The notes under the pieces were generated by a model. It was not told the DNA's origin. It worked only from the letters and a program-made list of their open reading frames with translations, and did not search any database. A DNA stretch of 42,107 nt from Mycobacterium sp. (GTDB taxonomy: Bacteria; Actinomycetota; Actinomycetes; Mycobacteriales; Mycobacteriaceae). Each line of letters opens with the position of its first letter. Within the stretch, counting starts at the first letter, position 1. Made by a program: the position numbers and the translations under genes. Of the stretch, positions 33,943 through 42,107 are shown piece by piece. The stretch lies in contig NZ_JAOPWB010000183.1 of NCBI RefSeq assembly GCF_025965855.1, positions 1-42,107 of the forward strand, written 5' to 3'.

Positions 33943-34767
33943 TTGGAGATTCATCGCAAAACCCTGCTGGTTGACGGCCTGGTCACCAGCTATCTGGAAG
34001 CCGGCGACGGCGACCCGGTGGTGCTGCTGCACGGCGGCGAGTTCGGTGCCAGCGCCGAACTGGGCTGGGAACGCAACGTCGCCGCCCTCGCCGTGCGCCA
34101 CCGAGTGTTGGCGCCGGACCAGCTGGGGTTCGGGCAGTCGGCAAAGGTCATCGACTTCGTCGACGGCCGAGGGATGCGGATTCGGCACGTGGCGCGTTTC
34201 TGCGAGGTGCTCGGCATCGACTCGGCCCACTTCGTGGGCAATTCGATGGGGGCCATCAACCTGCTCACCGACGCCACCTCGGAAGGGCCACGGCTGCCGA
34301 TTCGCACCTTGGCGGCCATCTGCGGCGGCGGGGAGATCCAGCAGAACCGGCATTTCGATGCGCTACAGGAGTACGACGCGACGCTGCCGGCGATGCGGCG
34401 CATCGTCGAGGCGCTGTTCTACGACCCCGGCTACCCCGCGGACGAGGACTACGTGCGCCGCCGCTACGAGTCGAGCACCGCGCCCGGCGCGTGGGAGGCC
34501 GTGGCGGCGGCGCGGTTTCGCCGCCCCCAGGACTCCAAGCCGGCTTCGACGCCGTCGAGCACGCGGGCCTACGAGCGCATCGACGCCCCGACGCTCGTCG
34601 TCGAAGGGGGCGACGACAAGCTCCTCCCGTCCGGCTGGGCCGCTCAGATCGCGAAACAGATCGACGGTGGCCGCTCGGTGGTGGTGGCCAAGGCCGGTCA
34701 CTGCCCGCAAATCGAACAACCCTCGGCAGTCAACGAGTTGCTGCTCGACTTCTTCGCCACCGCCTGA
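33943..34767 (+). CDS. Alpha/beta hydrolase, meta-cleavage hydrolase-like
   Basis: A 274-residue alpha/beta hydrolase, the second of the operon. VVLLHGGEFGASAELGWERN, LAPDQLGFGQSAK, nucleophile in FVGNSMGAINLL, acid in EGGDDKLLPSG and histidine in AGHCPQIEQP are visible; the LGFGxS element is common in C-C hydrolases acting on ring-fission products. The TTG start at 33943 begins the natural N-terminus (EIHRKTLLVDGLVTSYLEAG). It lies 13 bases after the cyclase stop and ends the operon one base before the convergent mmcO remnant. Why the operon carries two such hydrolases is open. Confidence 0.86.
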   Translation: MEIHRKTLLVDGLVTSYLEAGDGDPVVLLHGGEFGASAELGWERNVAALAVRHRVLAPDQLGFGQSAKVIDFVDGRGMRIRHVARFCEVLGIDSAHFVGNSMGAINLLTDATSEGPRLPIRTLAAICGGGEIQQNRHFDALQEYDATLPAMRRIVEALFYDPGYPADEDYVRRRYESSTAPGAWEAVAAARFRRPQDSKPASTPSSTRAYERIDAPTLVVEGGDDKLLPSGWAAQIAKQIDGGRSVVVAKAGHCPQIEQPSAVNELLLDFFATA

Positions 34768-34768
34768 A

Positions 34769-36351
34769 TCAGAAGACGTAGTCCAGCCGGGTCTGCATGC
34801 CGGCTTCCTGGTGGTACGTGTTGTGGCAGTGCAACTGCCACAGGCCCGGGTTGTCGGCGACCAGCACGGCGAGCACTTTCTGCTTGGGCAGCACGATGAC
34901 GGTGTCCTTGCGTGCGCCGGGACTGCCGTCGGCCTTGATCAGCTGGAAGGTGTGGCCGTGCAGGTGAATTGGGTGATACATCATTGTGGGGTTGTCGAAC
35001 GTGATGGTGGGCCGTTCGCCCTCTCGGACGTGCAGCGGATCCGTCTGGCTGTAGGGTTTCCCGTTGATCATCCAGTTGTATTGCATCATGTTGCCGCCCA
35101 ACATGACCGAAAGATTGAGGTCGGGCTGCGGTGGACCCAGGTTGACAGGTGTTGTGGCCGTGAACATTTCGATGGTGCCGAGTCGTTGGTTGAGTTCGGC
35201 TGGTTGAAACGTCGCGTCGGGTGGGCCGCCGGTCCCGGTGGACAGCACCGCGCGTGTCAGATCGTTCGTTCCCCTCCGCACGCGCGACCAGCGGGAAGAC
35301 GCCGTCGGCGGCGGTGACGATGACGTCGTAGCGTTCGGCCATGCCGATGAGCAGGGCGTCGACCTGGGTGGGTACGACGGGGAAACCGTCGGTATGGGTG
35401 ACCGTCATCGAATGGCCGGTCAGCGCGACACGGAACGCGGTGTCGGAGCCGGTGTTTATGAAACGGATCCTGATGCGCTGGCCCGGCTTAGCGTTGAAGG
35501 TGGTGGGCGCCGCCGGAATCCGGCCGTTGATCAGATAGTACGGGTAGTCGATGTCACCGGCGTCGCCGCCAAGCAGGTCGCTTCTACCGCCGCCGTTCCC
35601 GGACATCCCAGACGTCGCGGTCGTCGAGGTTGTTGAAGTTGTGGGGGTCATCGATGTTTTGGCGGTCGTCGTCGGCATATTCGACCGACTCGGCTTGTTT
35701 GGACTGGTTAACTCGCTGTAGAGCTGCTGGGGACTCTTGCCGACGCCATCGGTCCAATCATCGAGGACGACAATCCATTCGGCGTCGTAGTTTCCCTCGG
35801 CCGGGTCATCGACGATGACCGGCAGATAAAGACCCATGTCAGCGTCCAGGCCGGTGTGCGGATGCCCCCAGTAGGTGCCCGAATTCGGGACCGAGAACCG
35901 GTAGGTGAAATCCTGGCCGGCTGGGATGTTTGGGGTGGCGGGCGCGGCGCCGTCCATATCGTTGCGTAGCGCGATGCCGTGCCAATGCACCGACGTCGCG
36001 ACGCCCAGCCGGTTTGACACGGTGACGACGAGCTCGTCACCGACCTTGGCCCGGATCAGCGGTCCCGGGATAGCGTTGCCATAGGCCAACGTGCGGACGA
36101 TGGGTCCGCCCAGATCGATCTGCGCCTGCTGGGGCGCCAGGCTGGCGGTCACGGTGCGTCCACTGTGCGGCCGCAGCGCCTCAGCTGCGGCGATGGCGCC
36201 GGCCATTCGGGCGGACGCGCCCGATACCTGGGACTTGGATTGGCTGCAGGCAGCCAGCGCCAATCCGCCGCCGATGCCGGCGGCTATGAAGCCGCGCCTG
36301 GGTCAGCCGTGCCCTGTCGAAGGGGACCCCGCTTGCGGGTTGAGCAGGCAT
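34769..36351 (-). pseudogene. mmcO: Multicopper oxidase (MmcO-like lipoprotein) with two frameshifts
   Basis: A three-domain multicopper oxidase resembling the mycobacterial copper-resistance oxidase MmcO (Rv0846c). Copper motifs are all present: HWHGI, HPHTG, HPIHLHGH and HCHNTYHQEAG. Two extra bases break it. Near 36300 the start frame (ATG 36351, PAQPASGVPFDRARL) shifts into TRRGFIAAGIGGG, then LALAAC: a twin-arginine signal with a lipobox. Near 35270 the frame shifts again between LVARAEG and NDLTRAVLSTG. A Thr/Ser-rich stretch of about 30 residues sits at about 35585-35685, where MmcO has a shorter linker. A shorter product from an internal start is possible for the first two domains. 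Sequencing error cannot be excluded. Confidence 0.82.
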
Positions 36352-36383
36352 TGACCACCCCCCTCGTCTCCGGTCGGTTCGCC

Positions 36384-36509
36384 ATCAATGCCGCCCCAGC
36401 GCGGCGCCACCTCGTCGGCCATAGCGTAGACGTCAGCGGGCACGGTGACATCGTCCTGAATCGCCACGGCATCGCGGCCGGCCGCTTTGATCGTTGCGAC
36501 CGGTGGCAT
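36384..36509 (-). pseudogene. SDR gene fragment
   Basis: The minus strand reads VATIKAAGRDAVAIQDDVTV followed by PADVYAMADEVAPRWGGID, which is the second strand-helix unit of classical SDRs (the ADVT...G-G-I-D segment just before VNNAG). Neither the TGxxxGxG part before it nor the NNAG/YxxxK part after it is present. It lies between the mmcO remnant and the NmrA-like gene and is too short to work. It is not a shadow of any other gene here. Confidence 0.65.
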
Positions 36510-36546
36510 CAGCGTTGACCTCCCCTTCGGCTGCCACGTTGGGCGC

Positions 36547-37314
36547 CTAATGCGCACCACTGGGTTCCCGGGCGGCCAACCAATCGCTGAACCGGGTGGA
36601 GTAGATCGTCGCGCCCTCGCTGTCGAGGGGAACGATGCTGTGCTCGTCGATCATCGCACCGAAATAGCGAGCGGTGGGGTCGGTCACCAGCTGGCGTCGA
36701 TCGCCGGAGACCGCAAAACGGTTGCGGATGAAGTCGTCCATGCCCAGCTTCTCGGGGCCTGCGATATTGGCGATTCCGTTGAGCGGTTGGCCGATCGTCG
36801 CGCGGGTGACGGCCGTGGCGACGTCCTGGGCGGCGATGGGCTGGAACGCCCCGTGCGGCAGGCGGACCGTGTTGCCGTCGGTTGCCGAATCGGCGATGCC
36901 GTCGACGAATTCGAAGAACTGGGTTGCCCGCACGATTGAATACGGGAGTCCCGATTCCTGGATCAGCTTCTCCTGGGCAACCTTGGCCCGCATGTAACCG
37001 CTCTCCTGGGTACGGTCGGCACCCACGATCGAGAGGGCGACGTGGTGCCCCACACCGGCCGCCCTCTCCGCGGCGAGAAGGTTTGTGGTCGAGGTGGTGA
37101 AGAATTGCAGCACGGGTTCGTCGTCGAAAGACGGCGAGTTGGACACGTCCACGACTGTGTCCGCACGGGATACGGCATCGGCGAGACCTTCGCCGGTGAC
37201 ACTGTCGACACCCGAGCGCGGCGAGGCTGAGACTGCCTCGTGTCCCAGCTGGGTCAGATTGGCGATGACCTGCGAGCCGATAAGGCCACTGCCGCCGATA
37301 ACTATGACCTTCAT
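36547..37314 (-). CDS. NmrA-like / atypical SDR NAD(P)-binding protein
   Basis: A 255-residue Rossmann protein. The N-terminus KVIVIGGSGLIGSQVIANL carries the GxxGxxG motif, followed by DTVVDVSNSPSFDD and HHVALSIVGADR, with SGYMRAKVAQEKLIQESGLPYSIVRATQFFEF. This is the NmrA/quinone-oxidoreductase-like atypical SDR group, which binds NAD(P) as a sensor or reduces small substrates. GGAGGGCCCAGG precedes the ATG. It is divergent from the SDR gene at 37467, with a near-perfect palindrome upstream of its start. Function unknown. Confidence 0.85.
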   Translation of the reverse strand: MKVIVIGGSGLIGSQVIANLTQLGHEAVSASPRSGVDSVTGEGLADAVSRADTVVDVSNSPSFDDEPVLQFFTTSTTNLLAAERAAGVGHHVALSIVGADRTQESGYMRAKVAQEKLIQESGLPYSIVRATQFFEFVDGIADSATDGNTVRLPHGAFQPIAAQDVATAVTRATIGQPLNGIANIAGPEKLGMDDFIRNRFAVSGDRRQLVTDPTARYFGAMIDEHSIVPLDSEGATIYSTRFSDWLAAREPSGAH

Positions 37315-37340
37315 GACCTGGGCCCTCCCGAGGTGTGCGT

Positions 37341-37356
37341 TGAACTGATCAATTCA
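37341..37356. promoter_or_regulatory. Near-perfect palindrome between divergent genes
   Basis: TGAA-C-TGATCA-A-TTCA lies 27 bases upstream of the NmrA-like start. All positions are symmetric except one C/A pair. Similar AT-rich words (AATCAATTG) recur near 37421. It is a candidate operator for a regulator not identified here. Confidence 0.45.
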
Positions 37357-37466
37357 GCATCGCACCTATGCTCGAATCCCCGAAGGCCGTAGAAACTGAA
37401 AAGATGTCGGGTGCCGCTTAAATCAATTGCTTGACTTAACACCGCAGACGCCGATTAACTCGTCGT

Positions 37467-38279
37467 GTGGTCAACGAACTGGCGGGCAAGGTGGCCATCG
37501 TCACCGGTGGAGCCTCCGGTATCGGACGCGGCGTGGCGGAGAGGTTTGTGGCCGAAGGCGCGCGGGTCGTCATCGCCGACGTCGAAACCGACAACGGGCA
37601 GGCGCTGGCGGCAGCGCTGGGTCCGGACGCTGTTTTCCGGCGGACGGACGTTTCGGAGCCCGAACAGGTCGGGGCGCTGGTGGCCGCGGCCGTCGAGAAG
37701 TTCGGCGGTCTGCACGTGATGGTGAACAACGCCGGCGTCTCGAGCAAGATGCATCGCCGATTCCTCGACGACGACCTCGCCGATTTTCACCGCGTCATGG
37801 CGGTCAACGTCCTGGGTGTGATGGCGGGGACCCGAGATGCCGCTCGGCACATGGCCGCCAACGGCGGGGGATCGATCATCAACGTCAGCTCGATCGGTGG
37901 AATCCAGGCCGGCGGCGGCGTGATGACCTACCGCGCCTCCAAAGCGGCGGTCAACCAATTCACCAAGTGCGCAGCAATCGAGTTGGCCTACTACGAGATT
38001 CGGGTCAACGCCATCGCGCCCGGCAATATCCCCACGCCCTTGGTGGCCAAGTCCGCGCTGAGCATGGACGCCGAGGAGATCGAGCGGTTCGATGCGGCGA
38101 TTCGCCAAACGATGCGGGCCGACCGGCCGCTGAAGCGCGAGGGCACGCCCGAGGACATCGCCGAGGCGGCGCTGTATTTCGCCGGCGAGCGGTCACGCTA
38201 TGTCACCGGGACCGTGCTGCCGGTTGACGGGGGGACCGTGGCGGGCAAGGCGATCCGGTCCAAGAAGCGGGAGGGCTGA
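37467..38279 (+). CDS. Short-chain dehydrogenase/reductase (classical SDR)
   Basis: A 270-residue classical SDR: cofactor motif VTGGASGIGRGVAERF (13-28), DVE at the adenine site (favouring NAD), VNNAGVSS, catalytic serine in INVSSIGGIQ, Y/K in MTYRASKAAVNQF and the C-terminal GTVLPVDGGTVAG. The GTG start is at 37467; the gene has a separate promoter region with an AT-rich upstream sequence. No close operon partner follows. It would oxidise or reduce a secondary alcohol or ketone. Substrate unknown. Confidence 0.88.
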   Translation: MVNELAGKVAIVTGGASGIGRGVAERFVAEGARVVIADVETDNGQALAAALGPDAVFRRTDVSEPEQVGALVAAAVEKFGGLHVMVNNAGVSSKMHRRFLDDDLADFHRVMAVNVLGVMAGTRDAARHMAANGGGSIINVSSIGGIQAGGGVMTYRASKAAVNQFTKCAAIELAYYEIRVNAIAPGNIPTPLVAKSALSMDAEEIERFDAAIRQTMRADRPLKREGTPEDIAEAALYFAGERSRYVTGTVLPVDGGTVAGKAIRSKKREG

Positions 38280-38698
38280 CAGTCTGGCTCTGCTGGTCGG
38301 CTGGTTTCGCCGGGTCGGGGGCAGGTCGACCTCTTTGTTGCCGCTTCGGCGTTGATGCCGAACGTGAGTCCGTCGTCAACCATCGACAGCCTGGGGCCGT
38401 CCGCGCTATTTGGTTACTGATTCGCATTCGGCGGAACATTTCTCATCGTTGTGCACCGCGAAGTAGCGGCTAACGGAAATCGCTTATGGGTGTTAGCGGT
38501 AATGACATGGGCACCCTGGAAGACAATCCTCAAAGGCGTCCCTGCACGGGGCTTTTGGCACCGTCAACCAACTGGACGCGAAGCTCGTTTTCGCGGACGG
38601 CGCGTGCGACCCTGAGCCACGACAGCGACGGTCCGGAGACAAATTGTCGCCTGCGTCGGTGGTTCACCAGACTGACCCGGTTGGATGGAAGCGACGAA
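38280..38698. other. Intergenic region before the AraC gene
   Basis: The plus frame is open from 38486 into the AraC gene, but residues from that part look random and lack family likeness, so I treat it as upstream DNA. A stretch near 38550 (AFGTVNQLDAKLVFADGACD in one frame) looks protein-like but I cannot assign it. The promoter of the AraC gene should lie here; I see no clear boxes. Confidence 0.4.
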
Positions 38699-39703
38699 AT
38701 GATGGGAAAAGCGATGGGTGATAATTCCCAGGTGGCGCCGCCGGACCCGGGGTTTCGAACAACGTCACCCGAGCAGGCGATTCACCTCTGTGAAACGGCC
38801 TTCTATCCACATCGGCTCGGACTACTAGGTCCGACGAACAGCTTCGGCCTGACTCAGCGCGCGACCCGTGTGGGGCCGATCACTGTGGGCGACATCACCT
38901 ACGACACAGACGTTGCAATCAATTTCGACGAGGCTCGCGCCAGCTACCATGTCTGTGTTCCCCTCAAAGGTTCGCTTGAGTCGCGGCATCGGGGACAGCA
39001 GCTGACTTTGACTCCCACACTGGGCGGAATATACCGGCCCGACGATGGGATAACGGTGACCCGGTGGCCTGGGGGCAGTCGACATCTGGCGGTGAAGATC
39101 GACCAAGTCGCAGTCGACAGGACACTGCAGACTCTGGTCGAGGGCCCGGCAGATTTCCCGATCGCCTTCAACGCGACACTGCCGCTGAAAGCCGGTGCTG
39201 CACACGATTGGGTGCGGCTGGTGCTGATGATGCACCGTCAGCTCGAGTGCCCGGACAACTTGATGCAGCATTCGCTGGTCTGGGACCCGTTGGTGGAAAG
39301 CCTGATCCACGGCTTGCTGCTGGTGGCCGACCACCCATATCGTCAAGCACTCGCCGCACCCGCTGACCCTGGTCGGCCGGCAGCGGTCCGTGACGCGATG
39401 GACATCATCGAGACCGGCCCGCACCTTCCGTTGACCATCGCGACCCTGGCGAAGCAATGCCACGTGAGCGTCCGCACGCTACAGCAGGGATTCAAGCGTC
39501 ACCTGGGCATGTCACCGATGACTTATGTCCGCGTGGTGCGGCTCCGCCGCGCCCACCGCGATCTACGGTCCGCGGATCCCTCCCACAACACCATCGCCTC
39601 CATCGCGAACCGCTGGGGGTTCACCCACCTCGGCCGGTTCGTCGCCGTGTACAAAACGATGTACGGCCAAACACCGCTGCAAACCCTGCGCGCCGCACAC
39701 TGA
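38699..39703 (+). CDS. AraC-family transcriptional regulator
   Basis: A 334-residue regulator with an N-terminal AraC-binding-like domain (HLCETAFYPHRL ... VCVPLKGSLESRHRG) and a C-terminal double helix-turn-helix: LTIATLAKQCHVSVRTLQQGFKRHLGMSPMTYVRVVRLRRAHRDL and SIANRWGFTHLGRFVAVYKTMYGQTP. The ATG at 38699 follows GGATGGAA; ATG 38714 is also possible. It faces the acyltransferase gene downstream and the SDR upstream; either could be a target. Proteins of this layout often respond to aromatic or fatty acids; that is family knowledge only. Confidence 0.88.
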   Translation: MMGKAMGDNSQVAPPDPGFRTTSPEQAIHLCETAFYPHRLGLLGPTNSFGLTQRATRVGPITVGDITYDTDVAINFDEARASYHVCVPLKGSLESRHRGQQLTLTPTLGGIYRPDDGITVTRWPGGSRHLAVKIDQVAVDRTLQTLVEGPADFPIAFNATLPLKAGAAHDWVRLVLMMHRQLECPDNLMQHSLVWDPLVESLIHGLLLVADHPYRQALAAPADPGRPAAVRDAMDIIETGPHLPLTIATLAKQCHVSVRTLQQGFKRHLGMSPMTYVRVVRLRRAHRDLRSADPSHNTIASIANRWGFTHLGRFVAVYKTMYGQTPLQTLRAAH

Positions 39704-40007
39704 TCTCCGCCAAACCCAAGCGCTTTCGTTAGCGCACGGCCGAAGTGCATCGCGCCAACCTCCGCCAAACGCGAATCATTAGCCAAATAGCGCGAACCCG
39801 CCGGCCGTCGGAGGAACCCCGCCGACACAGCGCCTAGCTTCGCCACTATGGAACTTCAAGATCAAATTTTGGTCGCGCATGCTCGGGCCGCCGCGATAGC
39901 GGCATCGACGTAGTCGCCAAAGCTCACGTTGCATGTCAATGCTGCACTCTCGCTGCTGATTCAGCCGAGAGCGCGGCTTCCCCAGCACATCGGAATGAGA
40001 CGAGAAT
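39704..40007. other. Intergenic region with hairpin upstream of the acyltransferase
   Basis: About 300 bases with no protein gene I can support. A small GCGCT-TTCGTT-AGCGC hairpin near 39720 may end the AraC transcript. CTCCGCCAAAC occurs twice (about 39704 and 39761). A stronger inverted repeat, CTCTCGCTG ... CAGCCGAGAG with one bulged base (39946-39970), ends 37 bases before the acyltransferase ATG and could be an operator or attenuator. Confidence 0.45.
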
Positions 40008-41339
40008 ATGAACACGAGTCCCAACGAAACCATGGTCCATGGAGATGATTTCGCCGAACGCGTCCATCGCAATCAGCAGCAAGTCGAGGCGAGGGGTGCT
40101 TTGGTTCGTGCGCTTGGCGCCTTCGAGCGGATGTATTACCGGTTCTCGCAGAAGAGCACGTTGCACTTCTGCATGGTGGCCGAGCTAGCTGAGGACCTGG
40201 ATCCGGCCGCGCTTGATGGCGCCCTACTCGCCGTGCAGCAGCGCCACCCGCTGTTGAACGTCCACATCGAGGATCACGCGCAGACCCGGCTAGGGTTTTA
40301 CCCCCCGGCTAGCGTGCCGCCGATCCCGGTCACCGTCGTCGACGCCGCGCCGGCCCGCAGTTGGTGTGATGTTGTCGCCGATGAACTGACGCGCCCATTT
40401 GACACTTCGCGCGCGCCGATGATCCGGATCGTGCTGCTGCGCTCAGGGCTAAGGAACCCGGGTGCGATCATCGTGACCGCCGACCACACCATCGCCGACG
40501 GGCTCTCTTCCCGATCAATCCTGCGGGACTTGTTCTCGGCCCTCAACGGACACGAACTGCAGGCGCTGGCTGCCCCGCCCTCACAGGAGGAACTGATCGC
40601 CCGCCTGCGCGAAGCCCAATCGGCCGCTGCGCCGGCTACGAACGGTCAGCCGCAACCGACGCAGCCGCAGTGGCTTGCCACCCCGGGCGCGATTCGGCGC
40701 TTCGATGGCGCCGTGCCCCACCTCAGCGCCATCTCCCTGGACGAGGACCTCACCCGGCGGCTAATCGGCCGCGCCCGCGCCGAGCGCACCACCGTCCACT
40801 CCGCGCTGGTCTCGGCGATGAGCCGGGCAGTCATCGAGTCAGGCCGTAACGAGTTCGTCCGGATGTTGAGCCCGATCGAAATCCGAAGCCATATCGGCGT
40901 CGACGATGACGTCTGCCTGTACATCACCGCGACTCGCACGGCGTTTGCCCGCGAGCAGCTCACCGACCTGTGGGACATGGCCCGGATCGTCGGCGACCAA
41001 CTCGCCGTTGCGCGTTCGCTACCGGCGCTGCTCGGCTCGTCCGCTGCCACCGAACAGTTCATGCCCGTCGGTGCGACCCCCGAGGACGCAGAGGCCTTCA
41101 TGCTTGCCGCGCACAGCTTCGAGGCGATCGCGACCAACCTCGGCGTCCTGAACATGGGACCGCCAGAGACTGTACGACCGGTGGCGATCTGGGGGCCGGC
41201 GGTTCTGGGTCAGGTCCAGGGCGAGCTGAACACCGGCATCTGCACCTTCAACGGCCAACTACGCATCGTCAGCGCCAGCCACGACCCGCTCCCGAACTAC
41301 CTCGACCGAGTCCGCGACGTCCTCGACGCCGCCTGCTGA
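40008..41339 (+). CDS. PapA5-like condensation-domain acyltransferase
   Basis: A 443-residue acyltransferase of the condensation/PapA type, which esterifies an alcohol with an acyl group from CoA or a carrier protein. The catalytic motif HxxxDG is H160-T-I-A-D164-G165. The N-terminal half has FERMYYRFSQKSTLHFCMVAEL as in PapA5 (phthiocerol dimycocerosyl transferase), and the C-terminal half includes MLSPIEIRSHIGVDDDVCLYI and a late strand NTGICTFNGQLRIVSASHDPLP. No polyketide synthase is nearby, so the substrate pair is unknown; a lipid, glycolipid or wax-like ester is plausible. GAGACGAG precedes the ATG. Confidence 0.85.
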   Translation: MNTSPNETMVHGDDFAERVHRNQQQVEARGALVRALGAFERMYYRFSQKSTLHFCMVAELAEDLDPAALDGALLAVQQRHPLLNVHIEDHAQTRLGFYPPASVPPIPVTVVDAAPARSWCDVVADELTRPFDTSRAPMIRIVLLRSGLRNPGAIIVTADHTIADGLSSRSILRDLFSALNGHELQALAAPPSQEELIARLREAQSAAAPATNGQPQPTQPQWLATPGAIRRFDGAVPHLSAISLDEDLTRRLIGRARAERTTVHSALVSAMSRAVIESGRNEFVRMLSPIEIRSHIGVDDDVCLYITATRTAFAREQLTDLWDMARIVGDQLAVARSLPALLGSSAATEQFMPVGATPEDAEAFMLAAHSFEAIATNLGVLNMGPPETVRPVAIWGPAVLGQVQGELNTGICTFNGQLRIVSASHDPLPNYLDRVRDVLDAAC

Positions 41340-41465
41340 GGGCGCGGTCATGGACCGATCCCAGCGGCCGGCTGCGCCGCGCAGCTGGGTCCCCGCGAAT
41401 TGTTGACGGCGACGGAGGTCAAGGATGCACAATCGTGATTACCGCACCCGGCGCGGTCTAGGGCC

Positions 41466-42107
41466 ATGACCGTTCAGCCAGGTTTCGACAAGCTCTACCG
41501 CGGCGAGTCCAGCTTCGAGGGCGGACCCAAACCCGCTGGTATTCCGTGGGATATCCACCAAGCGCAGCCCCGGCTGATGGAGCTGGAGGCACTTGGCGGC
41601 ATCGCCGGCGAGGTGCTCGATATTGGCTGCGGCCTGGGTGACAACTCCATCTTCCTGGCCTCCCGCGGTTACTCGGTGACCGGGCTGGATGGTTCCACGG
41701 CCGCGATCGAGCAGGCCCGCAGCCGTGCGGCCGAAGCCGGTGTCACGGTGACCTTCGGTCTGGCCGATGCCACCAACCTCACTGGCTACGACGGAAGGTT
41801 CGACACGGTGATCGACAGTGCGCTCTACCACTGTCTCGACGACAACGGTCGACAGGCCTACGCCGCCGGTCTTTACCATGCGACCCGCCCGGGCGCGCGC
41901 TGGCACCTGTACTGCTTCTCCGACGGCAACGTCAACGGCATGATCGCGCCGATGGGAGCCGCGCCGGAGGTGGTCGAGGCCCTCCTGCACGGGCCTAGAA
42001 CCATCGGACAGAACATTCGCGACACGCTCACCGCCAACCGCTGGCGAATCAACTTCTTCGGCCCGACCACCTACCTGGCCGATGTGAGCGCGTTCACCCC
42101 CCACCTG
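41466..42107 (+). CDS. Class I SAM-dependent methyltransferase (partial, runs off the window)
   Basis: The frame from ATG 41466 is open to the last base (214 codons). It begins TVQPGFDKLYRGESSFEGG and has motif I VLDIGCGLGDNSIFLASRG near residues 53-71, the acidic loop VTGLDGSTAAIEQARS, FGLADATNLTGY (motif II region) and FDTVIDSALYHCLDD. This is the small-methyltransferase pattern often found beside lipid- or xenobiotic-modifying genes in mycobacteria. It follows the acyltransferase by 126 bases on the same strand, possibly a shared unit. The 3' end lies outside the window. Confidence 0.87.
   Translation, partial: MTVQPGFDKLYRGESSFEGGPKPAGIPWDIHQAQPRLMELEALGGIAGEVLDIGCGLGDNSIFLASRGYSVTGLDGSTAAIEQARSRAAEAGVTVTFGLADATNLTGYDGRFDTVIDSALYHCLDDNGRQAYAAGLYHATRPGARWHLYCFSDGNVNGMIAPMGAAPEVVEALLHGPRTIGQNIRDTLTANRWRINFFGPTTYLADVSAFTPHL

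Noticed and set aside
38486..38698. N-terminal extension of the AraC regulator to ATG 38486
   Set aside because: The added residues do not resemble the family N-terminus and a ribosome site lies before ATG 38699.
1..42107. CRISPR arrays, rRNA genes, intact tRNAs, complete insertion sequences
   Set aside because: No regularly spaced repeats, rRNA stretches, complete cloverleaf or transposase-like reading frame was seen.

Overview
The window is high-GC, gene-dense actinobacterial DNA and almost certainly Mycobacterium. It carries an MmpL transporter, an MmcO-type multicopper oxidase, a PapA-type acyltransferase, F420/luciferase-type oxidoreductases, and a large set of CoA and SDR enzymes with GTG/TTG starts and 4-base overlaps. 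The species cannot be fixed from sequence alone. The content is accessory: catabolic operons separated by gene remnants, frameshifted genes and a partial tRNA.

Left edge (1-3.3 kb): a truncated dienelactone hydrolase fragment abuts a broken DUF1275-like membrane protein. Then come an mmpL gene on the minus strand and the 3' half of a tRNA-Phe, which is the usual footprint of an integrative element. 3.5-6.2 kb: a CDF cation transporter, an exported VanX-type D,D-dipeptidase and a methyltransferase.

6.2-20.5 kb, CoA/B12 cluster: a split cobalamin-dependent acyl-CoA mutase (large and small subunits), an F420-type oxidoreductase, a class III CoA-transferase, a LysR regulator divergent from an SDR, a stand-alone 2Fe-2S ferredoxin with a small alpha-beta barrel partner, an acyl-CoA ligase, two acyl-CoA dehydrogenase subunits, a crotonase, a thiolase and a MeaB chaperone GTPase. 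The ligase and thiolase promoters carry versions of the same palindrome (GAGAA-N5-TTCTC), which suggests one regulator outside the window. Together these look like a pathway that activates an acid, rearranges its carbon skeleton with B12 and shortens it by beta-oxidation. The substrate is unknown.

20.5-25.4 kb: a limonene-epoxide-hydrolase-type enzyme, a methyltransferase, a frameshifted M19 peptidase, remnants of a second flavin dehydrogenase and a second meaB, an intact KstD-like flavoprotein and an IclR regulator.

25.5-34.8 kb: eight tightly packed plus-strand genes behind a perfect palindrome next to the IclR gene. They encode an MhpC-like hydrolase, an MhpA-like hydroxylase, an MhpB extradiol dioxygenase, a KstD-like dehydrogenase, a luciferase-type monooxygenase, an SDR, a cyclase-family hydrolase and a second alpha/beta hydrolase. 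I read this as an aromatise, hydroxylate and meta-cleave module for a ring-ketone substrate; this is inference.

34.8-42.1 kb: an mmcO copy with two frameshifts, an SDR fragment, an NmrA-like protein divergent from an SDR, an AraC regulator, a PapA5-like acyltransferase and a methyltransferase cut by the window end.
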